From contig NZ_CP030055.1 in the NCBI RefSeq assembly GCF_015291645.1, positions 7,462,501 through 7,526,500 of the forward strand: 64,000 nucleotides of DNA. Direction: 5' to 3'. The DNA comes from Bradyrhizobium sp. CCBAU 53340. GTDB taxonomy: Bacteria > Pseudomonadota > Alphaproteobacteria > Rhizobiales > Xanthobacteraceae. The notes below the pieces were generated by a model that was not told the DNA's origin, searched no databases, and saw only the letters and a list, made by a program, of their open reading frames with translations. Of this stretch, positions 17,339-26,898 are shown in pieces (the stretch's first letter is position 1; every line of letters starts with the position of its first letter). Both the position numbers and the translations under genes were made by a program.

Positions 17339-18055
17339 TTAAGTATTCGGGACCGTGGTGGCGAAGGTCGTCATGTCGCCCTTCGGCCGCTTGTCGGTGA
17401 TGGCCTGGCCTTCGATCATGTAGAACACCGTCTCGGCGATGTTGGTGGCATGGTCGCCGATCCGCTCGATGTTCTTGGCGCAGAACATCAGATGGATGCA
17501 GAATGAGATGTTGCGCGGATCCTCCATCATGTAGGTGAGGAGCTCGCGGAACAGCGAGGTGCAGATGGCGTCGACTTCCTCGTCGCCCTTCCACACCGCC
17601 ATCGCCGCCGGCAGATCGTGCGCGGCATAGGCGTCCAGCACCGACTTGACCTGCTGCTGCACGAGGTCGGTCATGTGCTCCAGGCCGCGGAACAGCTTGA
17701 GCGGATGGAAATCCGTCTCCAGCGCCGCGACGCGCTTGCCCATGTTCTTGGCGAGGTCGCCGATCCGTTCGAGATCGGTCGCAACGCGCATGGCGCCGAC
17801 GATCTCGCGCAGATCGACCGCCATCGGCTGGCGGCGCGCGATGGTCAGCACGGCGCGCTCCTCGATCTTCTTCTGCAGCGCGTCGAGCTCGGCGTCGATG
17901 GTAACGACGCGCTGGCCGAGCGCGACATCGCGGCGGATCAGCGCGTCGACGGAATCGACGATCATGCGCTCGGCGATGCCGCCCATCTCGGCGACCAGGC
18001 GGGTGAGCTCCTGGAGGTCGGTGTCGAAGGCTTTTGCGGTATGTTCAGAACCCAT
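17339..18055 (-). CDS. phoU: Phosphate signalling complex protein PhoU
   Basis: A 238-residue all-helical protein with two PhoU repeats, each carrying a metal-binding E/DxxxD-type motif: ATDLERIGDLAKNMGKR and AKNIERIGDHATNIAETV. PhoU links the PstSCAB transporter to PhoR and lowers PhoB phosphorylation when phosphate is plentiful. GAGGAGA precedes the ATG at 18055, 11 bases after pstB. Confidence 0.97.
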   Translation of the reverse strand: MGSEHTAKAFDTDLQELTRLVAEMGGIAERMIVDSVDALIRRDVALGQRVVTIDAELDALQKKIEERAVLTIARRQPMAVDLREIVGAMRVATDLERIGDLAKNMGKRVAALETDFHPLKLFRGLEHMTDLVQQQVKSVLDAYAAHDLPAAMAVWKGDEEVDAICTSLFRELLTYMMEDPRNISFCIHLMFCAKNIERIGDHATNIAETVFYMIEGQAITDKRPKGDMTTFATTVPNT

Positions 18056-18066
18056 GTCCTGTCTCC

Positions 18067-18888
18067 TCAGCCGAACCGGCCGGTGATGTAATCCTGCGTG
18101 CGCCGGTCGGACGGCGACGTGAAGATCTTGCTGGTGTCGTCGAACTCGATCAGCTCGCCGAGATACATGAAGGCAGTCTTGTCGGAGACGCGCGCCGCCT
18201 GCTGCATGTTGTGGGTGACGATCGCGATCGTGTAGTTCTCGGACAGCTCCTGGATCAGCTCCTCGACCTTGGCGGTCGAGATCGGGTCGAGCGCCGAGCA
18301 CGGCTCGTCGAACAGGATCACCTCGGGCCGCACCGCGACGGTGCGGGCGATGCAGAGGCGCTGCTGCTGGCCGCCGGAGAGCGACAGGCCGGAGGCATTG
18401 AGCTTGTCCTTGACCTCGTTCCACAGCGCGCCGCCGCGCAGCGCCTTCTCGACGCGGTCGTCCATCTCGGATTTCGAGATCTTCTCATAGAGCCGGATGC
18501 CGAAGGCGATGTTCTCGTAGATCGTCATCGGGAACGGCGTCGGCTTCTGGAATACCATACCGACGCGGGCGCGCAGCAGGTTGAGGTCGAGCTTGGGATC
18601 GAGAATGTTGGTCTGATCGAGCATCAGCTGACCGCTAGCGCGCTGGCCCGGATAGAGATCATACATCCGATTGAAGATGCGCAGCAGGGTCGACTTGCCG
18701 CAGCCGGACGGGCCGATGAAGGCGGTGACGCGGTTGGTGCCGAGCGTCAGATTGATGTTCTTCAGCGCGTGGTGCTCGCCGTAATAGAAGTTGAGGTTGC
18801 GCACCGTCACCTTGGCTGGCGCTTCGGGCAGCGGCTGCTGCGCGGCGAGGTGAGCGTTGGAGCTCACGGATACGGACAGGTCGGTCAT
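18067..18888 (-). CDS. pstB: Phosphate ABC transporter ATP-binding protein
   Basis: A 273-residue ABC ATPase with Walker [14 protein letters not shown]-loop FQKPTPFPM, signature LSGGQQQR, Walker [14 protein letters not shown] and the switch His in [24 protein letters not shown] is specific to PstB. The ATG at 18888 overlaps the pstA stop (ATGA). Confidence 0.97.
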   Translation of the reverse strand: MTDLSVSVSSNAHLAAQQPLPEAPAKVTVRNLNFYYGEHHALKNINLTLGTNRVTAFIGPSGCGKSTLLRIFNRMYDLYPGQRASGQLMLDQTNILDPKLDLNLLRARVGMVFQKPTPFPMTIYENIAFGIRLYEKISKSEMDDRVEKALRGGALWNEVKDKLNASGLSLSGGQQQRLCIARTVAVRPEVILFDEPCSALDPISTAKVEELIQELSENYTIAIVTHNMQQAARVSDKTAFMYLGELIEFDDTSKIFTSPSDRRTQDYITGRFG

Positions 18889-19730
18889 TTTGCGGTCCTC
18901 TCGGCACCGAGGATGCGGGCGCCAATGTTCAGGGCAAGCACAGTGAGCGTGATCAGCAGGGCGCCGCTCCAGGCGAGTTGCTTCCAATAAGCGTAGGGGC
19001 TCTGCACGAAATTGTTGATGGTCACGGGCAGGTTCGCCATCGTCTTGTTCAGGCCGAGGCTGAAGAACTGGTTCGACAGCGCAGTGAACAGCAGCGGCGC
19101 CGTCTCGCCGGCGACGCGGGCGGTGGCGAGCAGCACGCCGGTGATGAGGCCCGATCGGGCCGCACGATAGGCGATCCGCTTGATCACCAGCGAGCGCGGC
19201 AGGCCGAGCGCGGACGCCGCCTCACGCAGTGCGTTCGGCACCAAGAGCAGCATGTCCTCGGTCGTGCGTAGCACCACCGGGATGACGATGACGGCAAGCG
19301 CCAGCGAGCCTGCGATCGCCGAGAAGCCGCGCATCGGCACCACCACCGCGCCGTAGATGAACAGGCCGATGATGATCGAGGGCGCCGACAGCAGGATGTC
19401 GTTGATGAAGCGGATCACCGAGGTCAGCTTGTCGTTGCGACCGTATTCGGCGAGATAGGTGCCGGCGAACAGGCCGAGCGGCGCGCCGACACCGACGCCG
19501 ATCACGGTCATGATCAGCGAGCCGACAATGGCGTTGCGCAGGCCGCCTTCGGTCGAGCCCGGAGGCGGGGTATCCGCGACGAACAGGTCGAGGTTGAGGC
19601 CGGCGAGGCCGTTGTAGAGCAGCGTGAGCAGGATCAGCGCGAGCCAGGTGACGCCGAAGGCGGCGGCACCGATGCAGAGCCCGCGGACGACGATATCCTT
19701 GCGGCGGCGGCGTGCGTAAATCGGGTTCAT
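18885..19730 (-). CDS. pstA: Phosphate ABC transporter permease PstA
   Basis: A 281-residue membrane protein with six predicted transmembrane segments and a BPD_transp_1 domain. The EAA loop, which contacts PstB, is visible as [18 protein letters not shown]. The [32 protein letters not shown] segment is typical of PstA. It pairs with PstC to form the phosphate channel. GGGGAAG precedes the ATG; pstC ends one base earlier. Confidence 0.96.
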   Translation of the reverse strand: MNPIYARRRRKDIVVRGLCIGAAAFGVTWLALILLTLLYNGLAGLNLDLFVADTPPPGSTEGGLRNAIVGSLIMTVIGVGVGAPLGLFAGTYLAEYGRNDKLTSVIRFINDILLSAPSIIIGLFIYGAVVVPMRGFSAIAGSLALAVIVIPVVLRTTEDMLLLVPNALREAASALGLPRSLVIKRIAYRAARSGLITGVLLATARVAGETAPLLFTALSNQFFSLGLNKTMANLPVTINNFVQSPYAYWKQLAWSGALLITLTVLALNIGARILGAERTAK

Positions 19731-19731
19731 G

Positions 19732-20721
19732 TCACTTCCCCGCCTTCTTTTCCAGACGCAGCAGCATCAGCCGCGCGCCGGCGAGCACGAAGAACGTCAA
19801 CACGAACAGCAACAGGCCGAGCAGGATCAGGCCGGACTGGTGCAGGCCGTCGCTCTCGGCGAATTCGGACGCGATCGCCGCCGAGATCGTGGTGCCCGGC
19901 GCGAAGATCGACGACGAGATGCGGAACGAGTTGCCGATGATGAAGGTCACCGCCATGGTCTCGCCGAGGGCGCGGCCCAGCGCCAGCATGACGCCGCCGA
20001 TGATGCCGACGCGGGTGTAGGGGATCACGACGCTGCGCACGACCTCCCAGGTGGTGCAGCCGACGCCGTAAGCCGCTTCCTTGAGCACCGGCGGCACCGT
20101 CTTGAACACGTCGACCGAGATCGAGGTGATGAAGGGCAGCACCATGATGGCGAGGATCAGCGCGGCGTTGAACAAGCTGAGATAGGACGGGGGACCTGCG
20201 AAGATCGCGCCCAGCACGGGGATGCCGTCGAAGATCTTGATCATGAAGGGCTGGAAGGTGTTGGCCAGGAACGGGCCCAGCACGAAGAAGCCCCACATGC
20301 CGTAGATGATCGAGGGAATGCCGGCGAGCAGCTCGACCGCCATGCCGATCGGGCGGCGCAGCCATTGCGGGCAGAGTTCGGTGAGGAAGATCGCGATGCC
20401 GATCCCGACGGGAATGGCGATCAGCATGGCGATGAAGGAGGTGACGAGCGTGCCGTACATCGGTCCGAGCGCGCCGAGCACGGGCGGATCCGCCGACGGG
20501 GCCCAGCGCTGCGTCCACAGGAACGCGAAGCCGTATTCCTTCATCGCCGGGACGGCGCCAATGATCAGCGAGATGATGATGCCGCCGAGAATGAGAAGGA
20601 CCGAAATCGCGCTGAGGCGCGTGATCCAGTAGAACGTGACATCGCCGAGCTTGAACGCGCTCAAGGCCTTGGCGCGGTCATACGGTCCGGCGTCGTCGAT
20701 TACATCGCTCTGAACAGCCAT
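19732..20721 (-). CDS. pstC: Phosphate ABC transporter permease PstC
   Basis: A 329-residue permease with an N-terminal membrane segment ([22 protein letters not shown]), the [26 protein letters not shown] periplasmic region and an EAA loop ([18 protein letters not shown]). [16 protein letters not shown] is diagnostic of PstC. I chose the ATG at 20721; an in-frame TTG 27 bases upstream is less likely. The gap from pstS contains a stem-loop. Confidence 0.95.
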   Translation of the reverse strand: MAVQSDVIDDAGPYDRAKALSAFKLGDVTFYWITRLSAISVLLILGGIIISLIIGAVPAMKEYGFAFLWTQRWAPSADPPVLGALGPMYGTLVTSFIAMLIAIPVGIGIAIFLTELCPQWLRRPIGMAVELLAGIPSIIYGMWGFFVLGPFLANTFQPFMIKIFDGIPVLGAIFAGPPSYLSLFNAALILAIMVLPFITSISVDVFKTVPPVLKEAAYGVGCTTWEVVRSVVIPYTRVGIIGGVMLALGRALGETMAVTFIIGNSFRISSSIFAPGTTISAAIASEFAESDGLHQSGLILLGLLLFVLTFFVLAGARLMLLRLEKKAGK

Positions 20722-20774
20722 CTCTGCCACGCCGATCCCCTGTACCAATAATATACGTTCTTGTTTGGTCTCGC

Positions 20775-20806
20775 GCCCCGGATAGAGCGCGATACTGATC
20801 CGGGGC
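20775..20806 (-). other. Stem-loop between pstS and pstC
   Basis: A nine-base-pair stem (GCCCCGGAT/ATCCGGGGC) with a 14-base loop and no T-run. It may protect the 3' end of pstS mRNA or cause partial termination, so that pstS is expressed more than the permease genes. Confidence 0.55.
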
Positions 20807-20869
20807 CGAGAAGCCGCGCGGTCCGCGATGCGGCCATGGAGGTCGCACCGCGTCCCGGGAGCAAGGAGC

Positions 20870-21883
20870 TTAGCTCTTGATGTCAGCCGACCAGGTCTTC
20901 TCGATCAGCTTCACGACGTTGTCGGGCATCGGGATGTAGTCGAGCTCTTCGGCGGACTTCGCACCCTTTTCGAAGGCGAACTTGAAGAACTTCAGCGCTT
21001 CCTGCGATGCAGCCTTGTCGACGGCTTCCTTGTGCATCAGCACGAAGGTCGTCGCGACGATCGGCCAGGACTTGTCGCCGGGCTGGTCGGTGAGGATCAG
21101 GTAGTAGCCCGGAGCGCTGGTCCAGTCGGCGTTGGACGCGGCGGCCTGGAACGCCTCGTTGGTCGCGTCGACGGTCTTGCCGGCCTTGTTGACCATCTTG
21201 GTGTAGGTCAGCTTGTTCTGCTTGGCATAGGCGTATTCGACATAACCGATCGAATTCTTGGTCTGGGCGATATTGCCGGCAACGCCTTCGTTGCCCTTGG
21301 CGCCGACGCCAACCGGCCACTCGACGGCGGTGCCTTCACCGACCTTGCTCTTCCAGTCGGCGCTGGTCTTGGAGAGATAGTTGGTGAAGTTGAAGGTGGT
21401 GCCCGAACCGTCCGCGCGGTGAACGACCGAGATCGCTTCCGACGGCAGCTTGGCATTCGGGTTCAGCTTCTTGATCGCAGCGTCGTCCCACTTGGTGATC
21501 TTGCCGACGAAGATGTCGGCGAGGGTGGCGCCGTCGAGGACGATCTCGCCGGCCTTGATGCCTTCGATGTTAACGACCGGGACGATACCGCCCATGACCA
21601 TCGGCCACTGGGCAAAGCCGTCCTTCTGGAGCTGATCCGCCTTCAACGGAGCGTCGGTCGCGCCGAAGGTCACGGTCTTGGCCTGGATCTGCTTGATGCC
21701 AGCGCCGGAGCCGATCGACTGGTAGTTAACGCCGTTGCCCGACTCCTTTTTGTAAGCATCCGCCCACTTGGAGAGGACGGGGAAAATGAAGGTCGAGCCG
21801 GCACCGGTGATGTCGGCGGCAAACGCCGTCGTCGTCGTTGCGGCGACCAAGCCGGCAGCGACGATGGTCTTGAGGAAATTCAT
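20870..21883 (-). CDS. pstS: Periplasmic phosphate-binding protein
   Basis: A 337-residue exported protein: signal peptide [20 protein letters not shown], then [22 protein letters not shown], the typical mature start. Phosphate-contacting segments are [13 protein letters not shown] and [23 protein letters not shown] precedes the ATG at 21883; a longer open frame upstream would run over the Pho box and promoter, so it is rejected. Expected to be strongly induced by PhoB. Confidence 0.97.
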   Translation of the reverse strand: MNFLKTIVAAGLVAATTTTAFAADITGAGSTFIFPVLSKWADAYKKESGNGVNYQSIGSGAGIKQIQAKTVTFGATDAPLKADQLQKDGFAQWPMVMGGIVPVVNIEGIKAGEIVLDGATLADIFVGKITKWDDAAIKKLNPNAKLPSEAISVVHRADGSGTTFNFTNYLSKTSADWKSKVGEGTAVEWPVGVGAKGNEGVAGNIAQTKNSIGYVEYAYAKQNKLTYTKMVNKAGKTVDATNEAFQAAASNADWTSAPGYYLILTDQPGDKSWPIVATTFVLMHKEAVDKAASQEALKFFKFAFEKGAKSAEELDYIPMPDNVVKLIEKTWSADIKS

Positions 21884-21982
21884 GCTGGTCTCCATACAGG
21901 GGAGCGAAGCGCCATTCGCGCCCGATCGCGCTCCCCGTGCCGCCCCTTTAGGAGCGGTCGGCTGAGCTTTTACGAAGGTTTC

Positions 21983-22000
21983 GTGACAGTCGGATGACAG
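21983..22000 (-). promoter_or_regulatory. Pho box of pstS
   Basis: On the minus strand the sequence is CTGTCATCCGACTGTCAC: two near-perfect PhoB half-sites (CTGTCAT and CTGTCAC) in direct repeat, 11 bases apart start to start. A possible -10 (TAAAAG) lies about ten bases downstream. Confidence 0.9.
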
Positions 22001-22033
22001 ATGCAAGCGATTGAAATCGCTTGCTTTTATGGC

Positions 22034-23326
22034 TTAAACTAAAGTCTTAGCCGGGGGAAAACAGGCGGTGAAAGTCGCGCCCTGTTTGGGCACGCTTTCG
22101 ATCAAAAGACGGCCGCGGTGACGGTTAAGAATATGTTTCACCAGCGATAATCCGAGGCCGGTTCCACCCTGGGAGCGGCTGTCGCCGACATCAACCCGGT
22201 AGAACCGCTCGGTCAGGCGCGGCAGGTGCTCGGGTGCGATGCCGGGTCCGAAATCCCGCACCATGACCCGGATTTCCTGACTCGCATCGGCAGGCGTCGG
22301 CAGAGTCAGCGAGACGATGACGCGCCCGCCGGAGGCGCCGTATTTGAGCGCGTTTTCGATCAGGTTTTCGAACAGGCGGAGCAGCTCCTCGCGGTCGCCG
22401 GCGATCATGACCGGGCCGTCAGGCAAATGGGTCTCGACCTCGACCTGGCGCTCGCGCGCCAGCGGCTCAAGCCCGTCGGCGACCTGGAAGATGATCGGCA
22501 GAAGGTCGACCAGGGTGTCGGGCCGCACATGGGCCGACAGCTCGACCCGCGACAACGAGAGCAGATCGTCGATCAGGCGTGCCATGCGGGTGGCCTGATT
22601 GTGCATGATGCCGAGGAAACGCTCGCGCGCCTTGGGATCGTCCTTGGCCTGGCCCTGGAGCGTGTCGATGAAGCCGGAGAGGGCCGCCAGCGGCGTGCGC
22701 AATTCGTGGCTGGCATTGGCGACGAAATCGGCGCGCATCTCCTCGACCCGGCGCAGCGGCGTCTGGTCGTGGAAGGTCATCAGCATGCATTTGTCGGCGC
22801 CGCCGAAATTGGTCGGCACCGGCACCGGGGTGATGATCAGCTCCATCCAGCGATCGACCGGAACATGGTCGAGATAGGTCGCGCGCCGCGGCTCCGTGGT
22901 GGCAATGGACTCGCGCAGCGCCGTGATGATCTCCGGCGAGCGGAGCGCGAACTGGGCGAGCTCGTTCTTGCGCAGCGCCGGCGCGAGCTGGGCGGCGGCG
23001 GTATTGAGGTGGATGACGCGGCCGGCGCGGTCGAGCAGCACCGCCGGATCCGGCATCCCGGCGACGACGGCGGCCACAGCGGCACTCTCGACCGGATTGA
23101 CGCGCCTGACGTCCTCGCGCGAGGCGGCGGTATCATGCAGCCGCCAGGGGATCAGCGCGGCGGCCGCGATACTGAGAAATATGATCGCGGCGTGCAGCGC
23201 CGCCAATTCGCCGAGCGAGACCACGATCGACAGCGCCAGCGCAGCAGCGATCAGGATGATCGTCGAGTGCCGCAGCCGGTCGGACCAGGGCTGGGCGGGG
23301 GGAGAAGATGGGGCGTCGATCGCCAT
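22034..23326 (-). CDS. phoR: Phosphate regulon sensor kinase PhoR
   Basis: A 430-residue membrane histidine kinase. Two N-terminal transmembrane segments with almost no periplasmic loop are followed by a PAS domain (about 85-195), the H-box FVANASHELRTPLAALSGF, and an ATPase domain with N-box NLIENALKYG and G-boxes DFGPGIAPEHL and GGTGLGLSLVKHI. The small periplasmic part fits PhoR, which senses phosphate through PstSCAB-PhoU rather than directly. It lies upstream of pstS, outside the Pho-box-driven unit. Confidence 0.95.
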   Translation of the reverse strand: MAIDAPSSPPAQPWSDRLRHSTIILIAAALALSIVVSLGELAALHAAIIFLSIAAAALIPWRLHDTAASREDVRRVNPVESAAVAAVVAGMPDPAVLLDRAGRVIHLNTAAAQLAPALRKNELAQFALRSPEIITALRESIATTEPRRATYLDHVPVDRWMELIITPVPVPTNFGGADKCMLMTFHDQTPLRRVEEMRADFVANASHELRTPLAALSGFIDTLQGQAKDDPKARERFLGIMHNQATRMARLIDDLLSLSRVELSAHVRPDTLVDLLPIIFQVADGLEPLARERQVEVETHLPDGPVMIAGDREELLRLFENLIENALKYGASGGRVIVSLTLPTPADASQEIRVMVRDFGPGIAPEHLPRLTERFYRVDVGDSRSQGGTGLGLSLVKHILNRHRGRLLIESVPKQGATFTACFPPAKTLV

Positions 23327-23357
23327 CGGGGCGGACTTCTCCTAGAGCTTGCGCCGG

Positions 23358-24413
23358 TCAGGCGCCGCTGTCGCTGCGCTTTCTCACATAAGCGGCTTCA
23401 GGCGGTGGACCTGGATCGAGCTTGAGCGCCGCCTGCTGCAGGCGCTTCGATCGGGCGCCGATGATAACCTCGCGAAACGTCAGCAAGATTACAGAGATGA
23501 CGAAAGGGGAGAGATAATAGAGGACCCGGAACAGCAGCATGCCGCCGAGCAGTTCCTCGCGATCCATCTGCCAGAGGCCAACCAGCATGGCGGCGTCGAA
23601 CACCCCGAGCCCGCCAGGCGAATGGCTGGCGAAGCCGAGCAGCGTCGCCGAGACGAAAATGACAGCGACGACGACGAAGCCGAGATTGGGCTCGTCAGGA
23701 ACCAGCACATACATCGCAAGCGCGCAGAAACCGAGATCGATGATGCCGATGGCGATCTGGAGCAGCGTCAGCGGGCCGCCGGGCAGCACCACGGTCCAGG
23801 GTCCGCGTCCGACCACCCGCGCCTGGGTCCAGACCCAGACCACATAGCCGACCAGCCCAGCAAGGATCATCATCGCCAGCGTGCGGTTCAGCCAGGGTGG
23901 CAGCAGATCGATCGAGGCGGCCGCCTCCGGATGATAGGAAATGCCGAGACCGAGCACCGCGGCGTTGCCGAGCCAGAAGGTGAGACCGGCGAGAAAGCAG
24001 ATCTTTGCGACGTCGATCGCGTTGAGGCCGTAGGCCGAATAGATGCGATAGCGTACCGCGCCGCCGGTGAAGACGGATGCGCCGACATTGTGGCCGATCG
24101 AATAGCTGGTGAAGGCGGCGAGTGCGTTGATGCGATAGGGCACGTGGGCATGACCGATCGCGCGCACGGCGAACCAATCGTAGAAGGTCAGCGTGAAATA
24201 GCCTGCGGTGACGAACAGCGCCGCCATCCCGATCTGGCTCGGCTCGGTGCTCTTGATCGCCTCGATCACCTCGTTCATGTCGATGCCGCGCAGCATGTGG
24301 TAGAGCACATAGCAAGCGATGCCGATGACCGCGACGCTGATCACAACTCCAAGCTTATGCAGGATTTGCTTCTGGCGCAGAAACGTCATCGCCCTGCGTA
24401 TGGCTTCCAGCAT
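23358..24413 (-). CDS. YbhN/UPF0104-type membrane protein (flippase-like domain)
   Basis: A 351-residue membrane protein with seven to eight hydrophobic segments, in the family of lysylphosphatidylglycerol synthase transmembrane domains. Hallmarks are AFTSYSIGHNVGASVFTGGAVRYRIY near the N-terminal third and SHSPGGLGVFDAAML in the C-terminal third. Without the cytosolic aminoacyltransferase domain, such proteins may flip or transport lipids. It is 31 bases upstream of phoR on the same strand, so a link between membrane lipid change and phosphate starvation is possible but unproven. Confidence 0.85.
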   Translation of the reverse strand: MLEAIRRAMTFLRQKQILHKLGVVISVAVIGIACYVLYHMLRGIDMNEVIEAIKSTEPSQIGMAALFVTAGYFTLTFYDWFAVRAIGHAHVPYRINALAAFTSYSIGHNVGASVFTGGAVRYRIYSAYGLNAIDVAKICFLAGLTFWLGNAAVLGLGISYHPEAAASIDLLPPWLNRTLAMMILAGLVGYVVWVWTQARVVGRGPWTVVLPGGPLTLLQIAIGIIDLGFCALAMYVLVPDEPNLGFVVVAVIFVSATLLGFASHSPGGLGVFDAAMLVGLWQMDREELLGGMLLFRVLYYLSPFVISVILLTFREVIIGARSKRLQQAALKLDPGPPPEAAYVRKRSDSGA

Positions 24414-25037
24414 CTAGACCTCGAATAACGCTTCAGCGGCCAGGGTGGCCGGCGAACAGGCGAATGACGCACAGGCATTCGACGACCCCTCGCCGCCGGC
24501 TCTGGCATCGCGCATGCCCCCCGCCCCTCCAGTAGCGCGTTTTGCGGCGGAGTGGAATTCGCCAATGTGAACAAAATCACGTGCCTTCAATGTTTTAGGC
24601 AGGCTGCAGGCTCCTGATGCACGATTTGGCGCTTTCGGCGGCAAGACTTGACGCGAATCTCCACGGCAATCCTGCGCAGACGCCGTGAAGTTTTGATGAT
24701 TTCGACCGGACAATGTTCCGTCACGGCTTAAGTCGAAATCAATCTATGGACCGCATCCGGCTGTTGAAAGAGGTCCACCGCGCCGGCGGCTGCGGCAACG
24801 CGCGGCCCGGGCCTTGCTTCGCGTCATCAGGGTGCACCGCGACATGACATGGCAAAGCGCAGACGCGCGGCCGTCCACTGGGGCCGGCCGCGCGAAACAT
24901 ACTACTCGGAGGTAGCGGCCTTCTCCGGCTGCAAGCTGCGGACGCACCGCCTCGATGCCGGCGATCCAGCCGGCGACGAAGCGACCGATGGCCTCCGGAT
25001 GATCCCCCAACCAGTTAGAAAACTTTTGGACGACAGA
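24414..25037. other. 624-base region without a supported gene
   Basis: No open frame here has a convincing start or family motif. On the minus strand the frame of the small membrane gene stays open past its stop for about 100 codons. The first ~40 of these (from 25037 down to about 24915) look protein-like (WLGDHPEAIGRFVAGWIAGIEAV) with GC-rich third positions. This could be a decayed gene fragment. Confidence 0.4.
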
Positions 25038-25337
25038 TCAGGCCGCGGGCTGGGTGCGCGAGACCACCCAATAGCGCAGGCATGCCCCGACGGTGCAGCC
25101 GACGAGGTAGCAAGCAAACATGATCAGGCCGAGATCGAGCCAGTAGCCGAAGCGGCCCGGGACGACATGGGCGAGCGAAGCTGCGACCAGGCCTGCGACG
25201 AGCGCCGCGAGCCAGCGCGCGGTGACTTTCGAAGTGCCGTTGCCGCGCTGGACCACGGAGATCCAGCCCATGCAGAAGCCAAGCAGGACCGAGCCGATCA
25301 GCCAGCCCATATGGAACGAGACGAGATAGGGCATCAT
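25038..25337 (-). CDS. Small membrane protein coupled to the OmpA-like gene
   Basis: A 99-residue protein with two or three hydrophobic segments (FHMGWLIGSVLLGFCMGWISVV, AALVAGLVAASLAHVV, YWLDLGLIMFACYLVGCTVGACL). I do not recognise a named family. The ATG at 25337 shares one base with the upstream stop (TGATG), and GAGGTG lies just before. A GTG at 25340 is possible. Coupling suggests it works with, or helps insert, the OmpA-domain protein. Confidence 0.75.
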   Translation of the reverse strand: MMPYLVSFHMGWLIGSVLLGFCMGWISVVQRGNGTSKVTARWLAALVAGLVAASLAHVVPGRFGYWLDLGLIMFACYLVGCTVGACLRYWVVSRTQPAA

Positions 25338-26731
25338 CACCTCACCAGAAATTCGATGCGGCGGTTTTGCGCCTTGCCGTCGTCGGTGTCGTTGCCGGCG
25401 ACGGGCTGCGTCGAGCCATAGCCGATCGCGGAGAAACGATCCGCCGGCAGCCCGGCCTTGACCAGATAGTCAATCACCGCCTGGGCGCGCTTTTCGGACA
25501 GCGCCTGGTTGTAGGAATCCTCGCCGTCGGAATCGGTGTGGCCGGCGACCTCGATATTGGTGGTCGGGCAGCGCAGCGCCGTCTCGATCAGATGATCGAG
25601 GATGCCGGCGGAGTCGGGGTCGATGTCGGCACGCTTGGTGGCGAAGCGGATCTTGCCCTTGGCCAGCAGCTCCGAGAACAATTGCTGGCAGACGGTGCCG
25701 TCGACCGGCCCGGCGGCGGGCTTCACGGTGATTTCGGGCTTGTATTGCCAGTTTTTCGGAAAATCCTTGCCGAGGCCGGCGCGGATGTCATTGGCCGCGC
25801 CTTCGTACAGCGCATCGCCCGACAGCTTGACCTCGCGATCCGAGACCACAAGCGTGCCGGTCGACAGCCGCGACAGCGCGCCGAGCGCTGCGATCACGGC
25901 GGTGTTGAACGAGCCGGGCGCGCCGATGCTGGCCTTGAGGTTGTCGACCACTTTCTCGGTGAAGAATTTTCGCGACGCGCTGCTTGCGATCGCTGCGTGG
26001 ACGTTGTTGTCGGGCACGTAACCGGTCAGCGTCACGGTGGCGGCGACCGGATCCTTGTAGGCCTGGAAGATGTAAGGCGGCGCCTTGATATCGTTGGCCG
26101 CGACCGAAAAACCTTCGGGCAGATTCTTCAGCGCGGCCGCAATCGCCTCGCGGCCGCCAAGGTCGCGCGCCATGCCCGACAGATTGACGTTGGTGTCTGA
26201 TATCGTGATCTTGCCGTCCTTCAGCTTGCCGATCTGGTCGAGCAGCAGCATCGCGGCCGCCTCGAACCGCGGCGGCGCGCCACGCGCCAGGCCCATCTGA
26301 TCGGCAACCTCCGTCCCCGCCACCTCCTTGCGCGCGGCCTCGGTCAGCCGTGCCTTCATCGACGGCAGCGGCGCGGAGCCCGACAGCGTTACACGCACGA
26401 CGTCACGCTCGGCATTCCAGACGAAGGGCTTGGCTTCGGCAACGAGGCGGGTCTGGTCGTCGACCAGCCGCACGCCGGGAACCATCTCGACCGTCAGCAC
26501 GGCGTCACGGCGACCCTCCTCGGAGAAGGCATCCGCGGCCAGGCTGACGTCGCGGCCGTCGACCGCGATCCGGGTCTTGTCCAGAACGGTGTCCTTGAGC
26601 GCGGCCGAGCTGCGGGCCGACAAGTCGGCCTCGACAGGCAAGGTATTATTCCAGGCCGCAAATCCCCACATGACGGCCAGGGGAATCAGCCCCGGCCACC
26701 ATTTGCTGGCCCACCTGAAAAGCATCTGCAT
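25337..26731 (-). CDS. OmpA-domain envelope protein with BON-like repeats
   Basis: A 464-residue protein anchored by one N-terminal hydrophobic segment (GLIPLAVMWGFAAWN). The central part has repeated BON-like units (AALKDTVLDKTRIAVDGRDVSLAADAFSEEG and related stretches). The last ~120 residues are an OmpA-type peptidoglycan-binding domain with IEVAGHTDSDGEDSYNQALSEKRAQAVIDYL and an NRRIEF end. It probably links the inner membrane to peptidoglycan. The ATG at 26731 is chosen over an upstream ATG to place the anchor near the N-terminus. Confidence 0.85.
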   Translation of the reverse strand: MQMLFRWASKWWPGLIPLAVMWGFAAWNNTLPVEADLSARSSAALKDTVLDKTRIAVDGRDVSLAADAFSEEGRRDAVLTVEMVPGVRLVDDQTRLVAEAKPFVWNAERDVVRVTLSGSAPLPSMKARLTEAARKEVAGTEVADQMGLARGAPPRFEAAAMLLLDQIGKLKDGKITISDTNVNLSGMARDLGGREAIAAALKNLPEGFSVAANDIKAPPYIFQAYKDPVAATVTLTGYVPDNNVHAAIASSASRKFFTEKVVDNLKASIGAPGSFNTAVIAALGALSRLSTGTLVVSDREVKLSGDALYEGAANDIRAGLGKDFPKNWQYKPEITVKPAAGPVDGTVCQQLFSELLAKGKIRFATKRADIDPDSAGILDHLIETALRCPTTNIEVAGHTDSDGEDSYNQALSEKRAQAVIDYLVKAGLPADRFSAIGYGSTQPVAGNDTDDGKAQNRRIEFLVR

Positions 26732-26898
26732 TCGACGACCCGAACTCTGGAACCGGAGACAAAACAAACCCTTGGCAGGCTGTCAAACCGGAAATGGGGC
26801 CGTTTCCGGGGCCGCTCGTGGACAATTGGAATAACTTTTTCTTCAAGGGTCATTCCCTAGAGTTGTGGGCGGAATGCCCAGGGGTCGGCCGGCCGGTC

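Noticed and set aside
24414..24713. A 99-codon minus-strand frame
   Set aside because: No ribosome site, biased low-complexity composition, no homology-like features.
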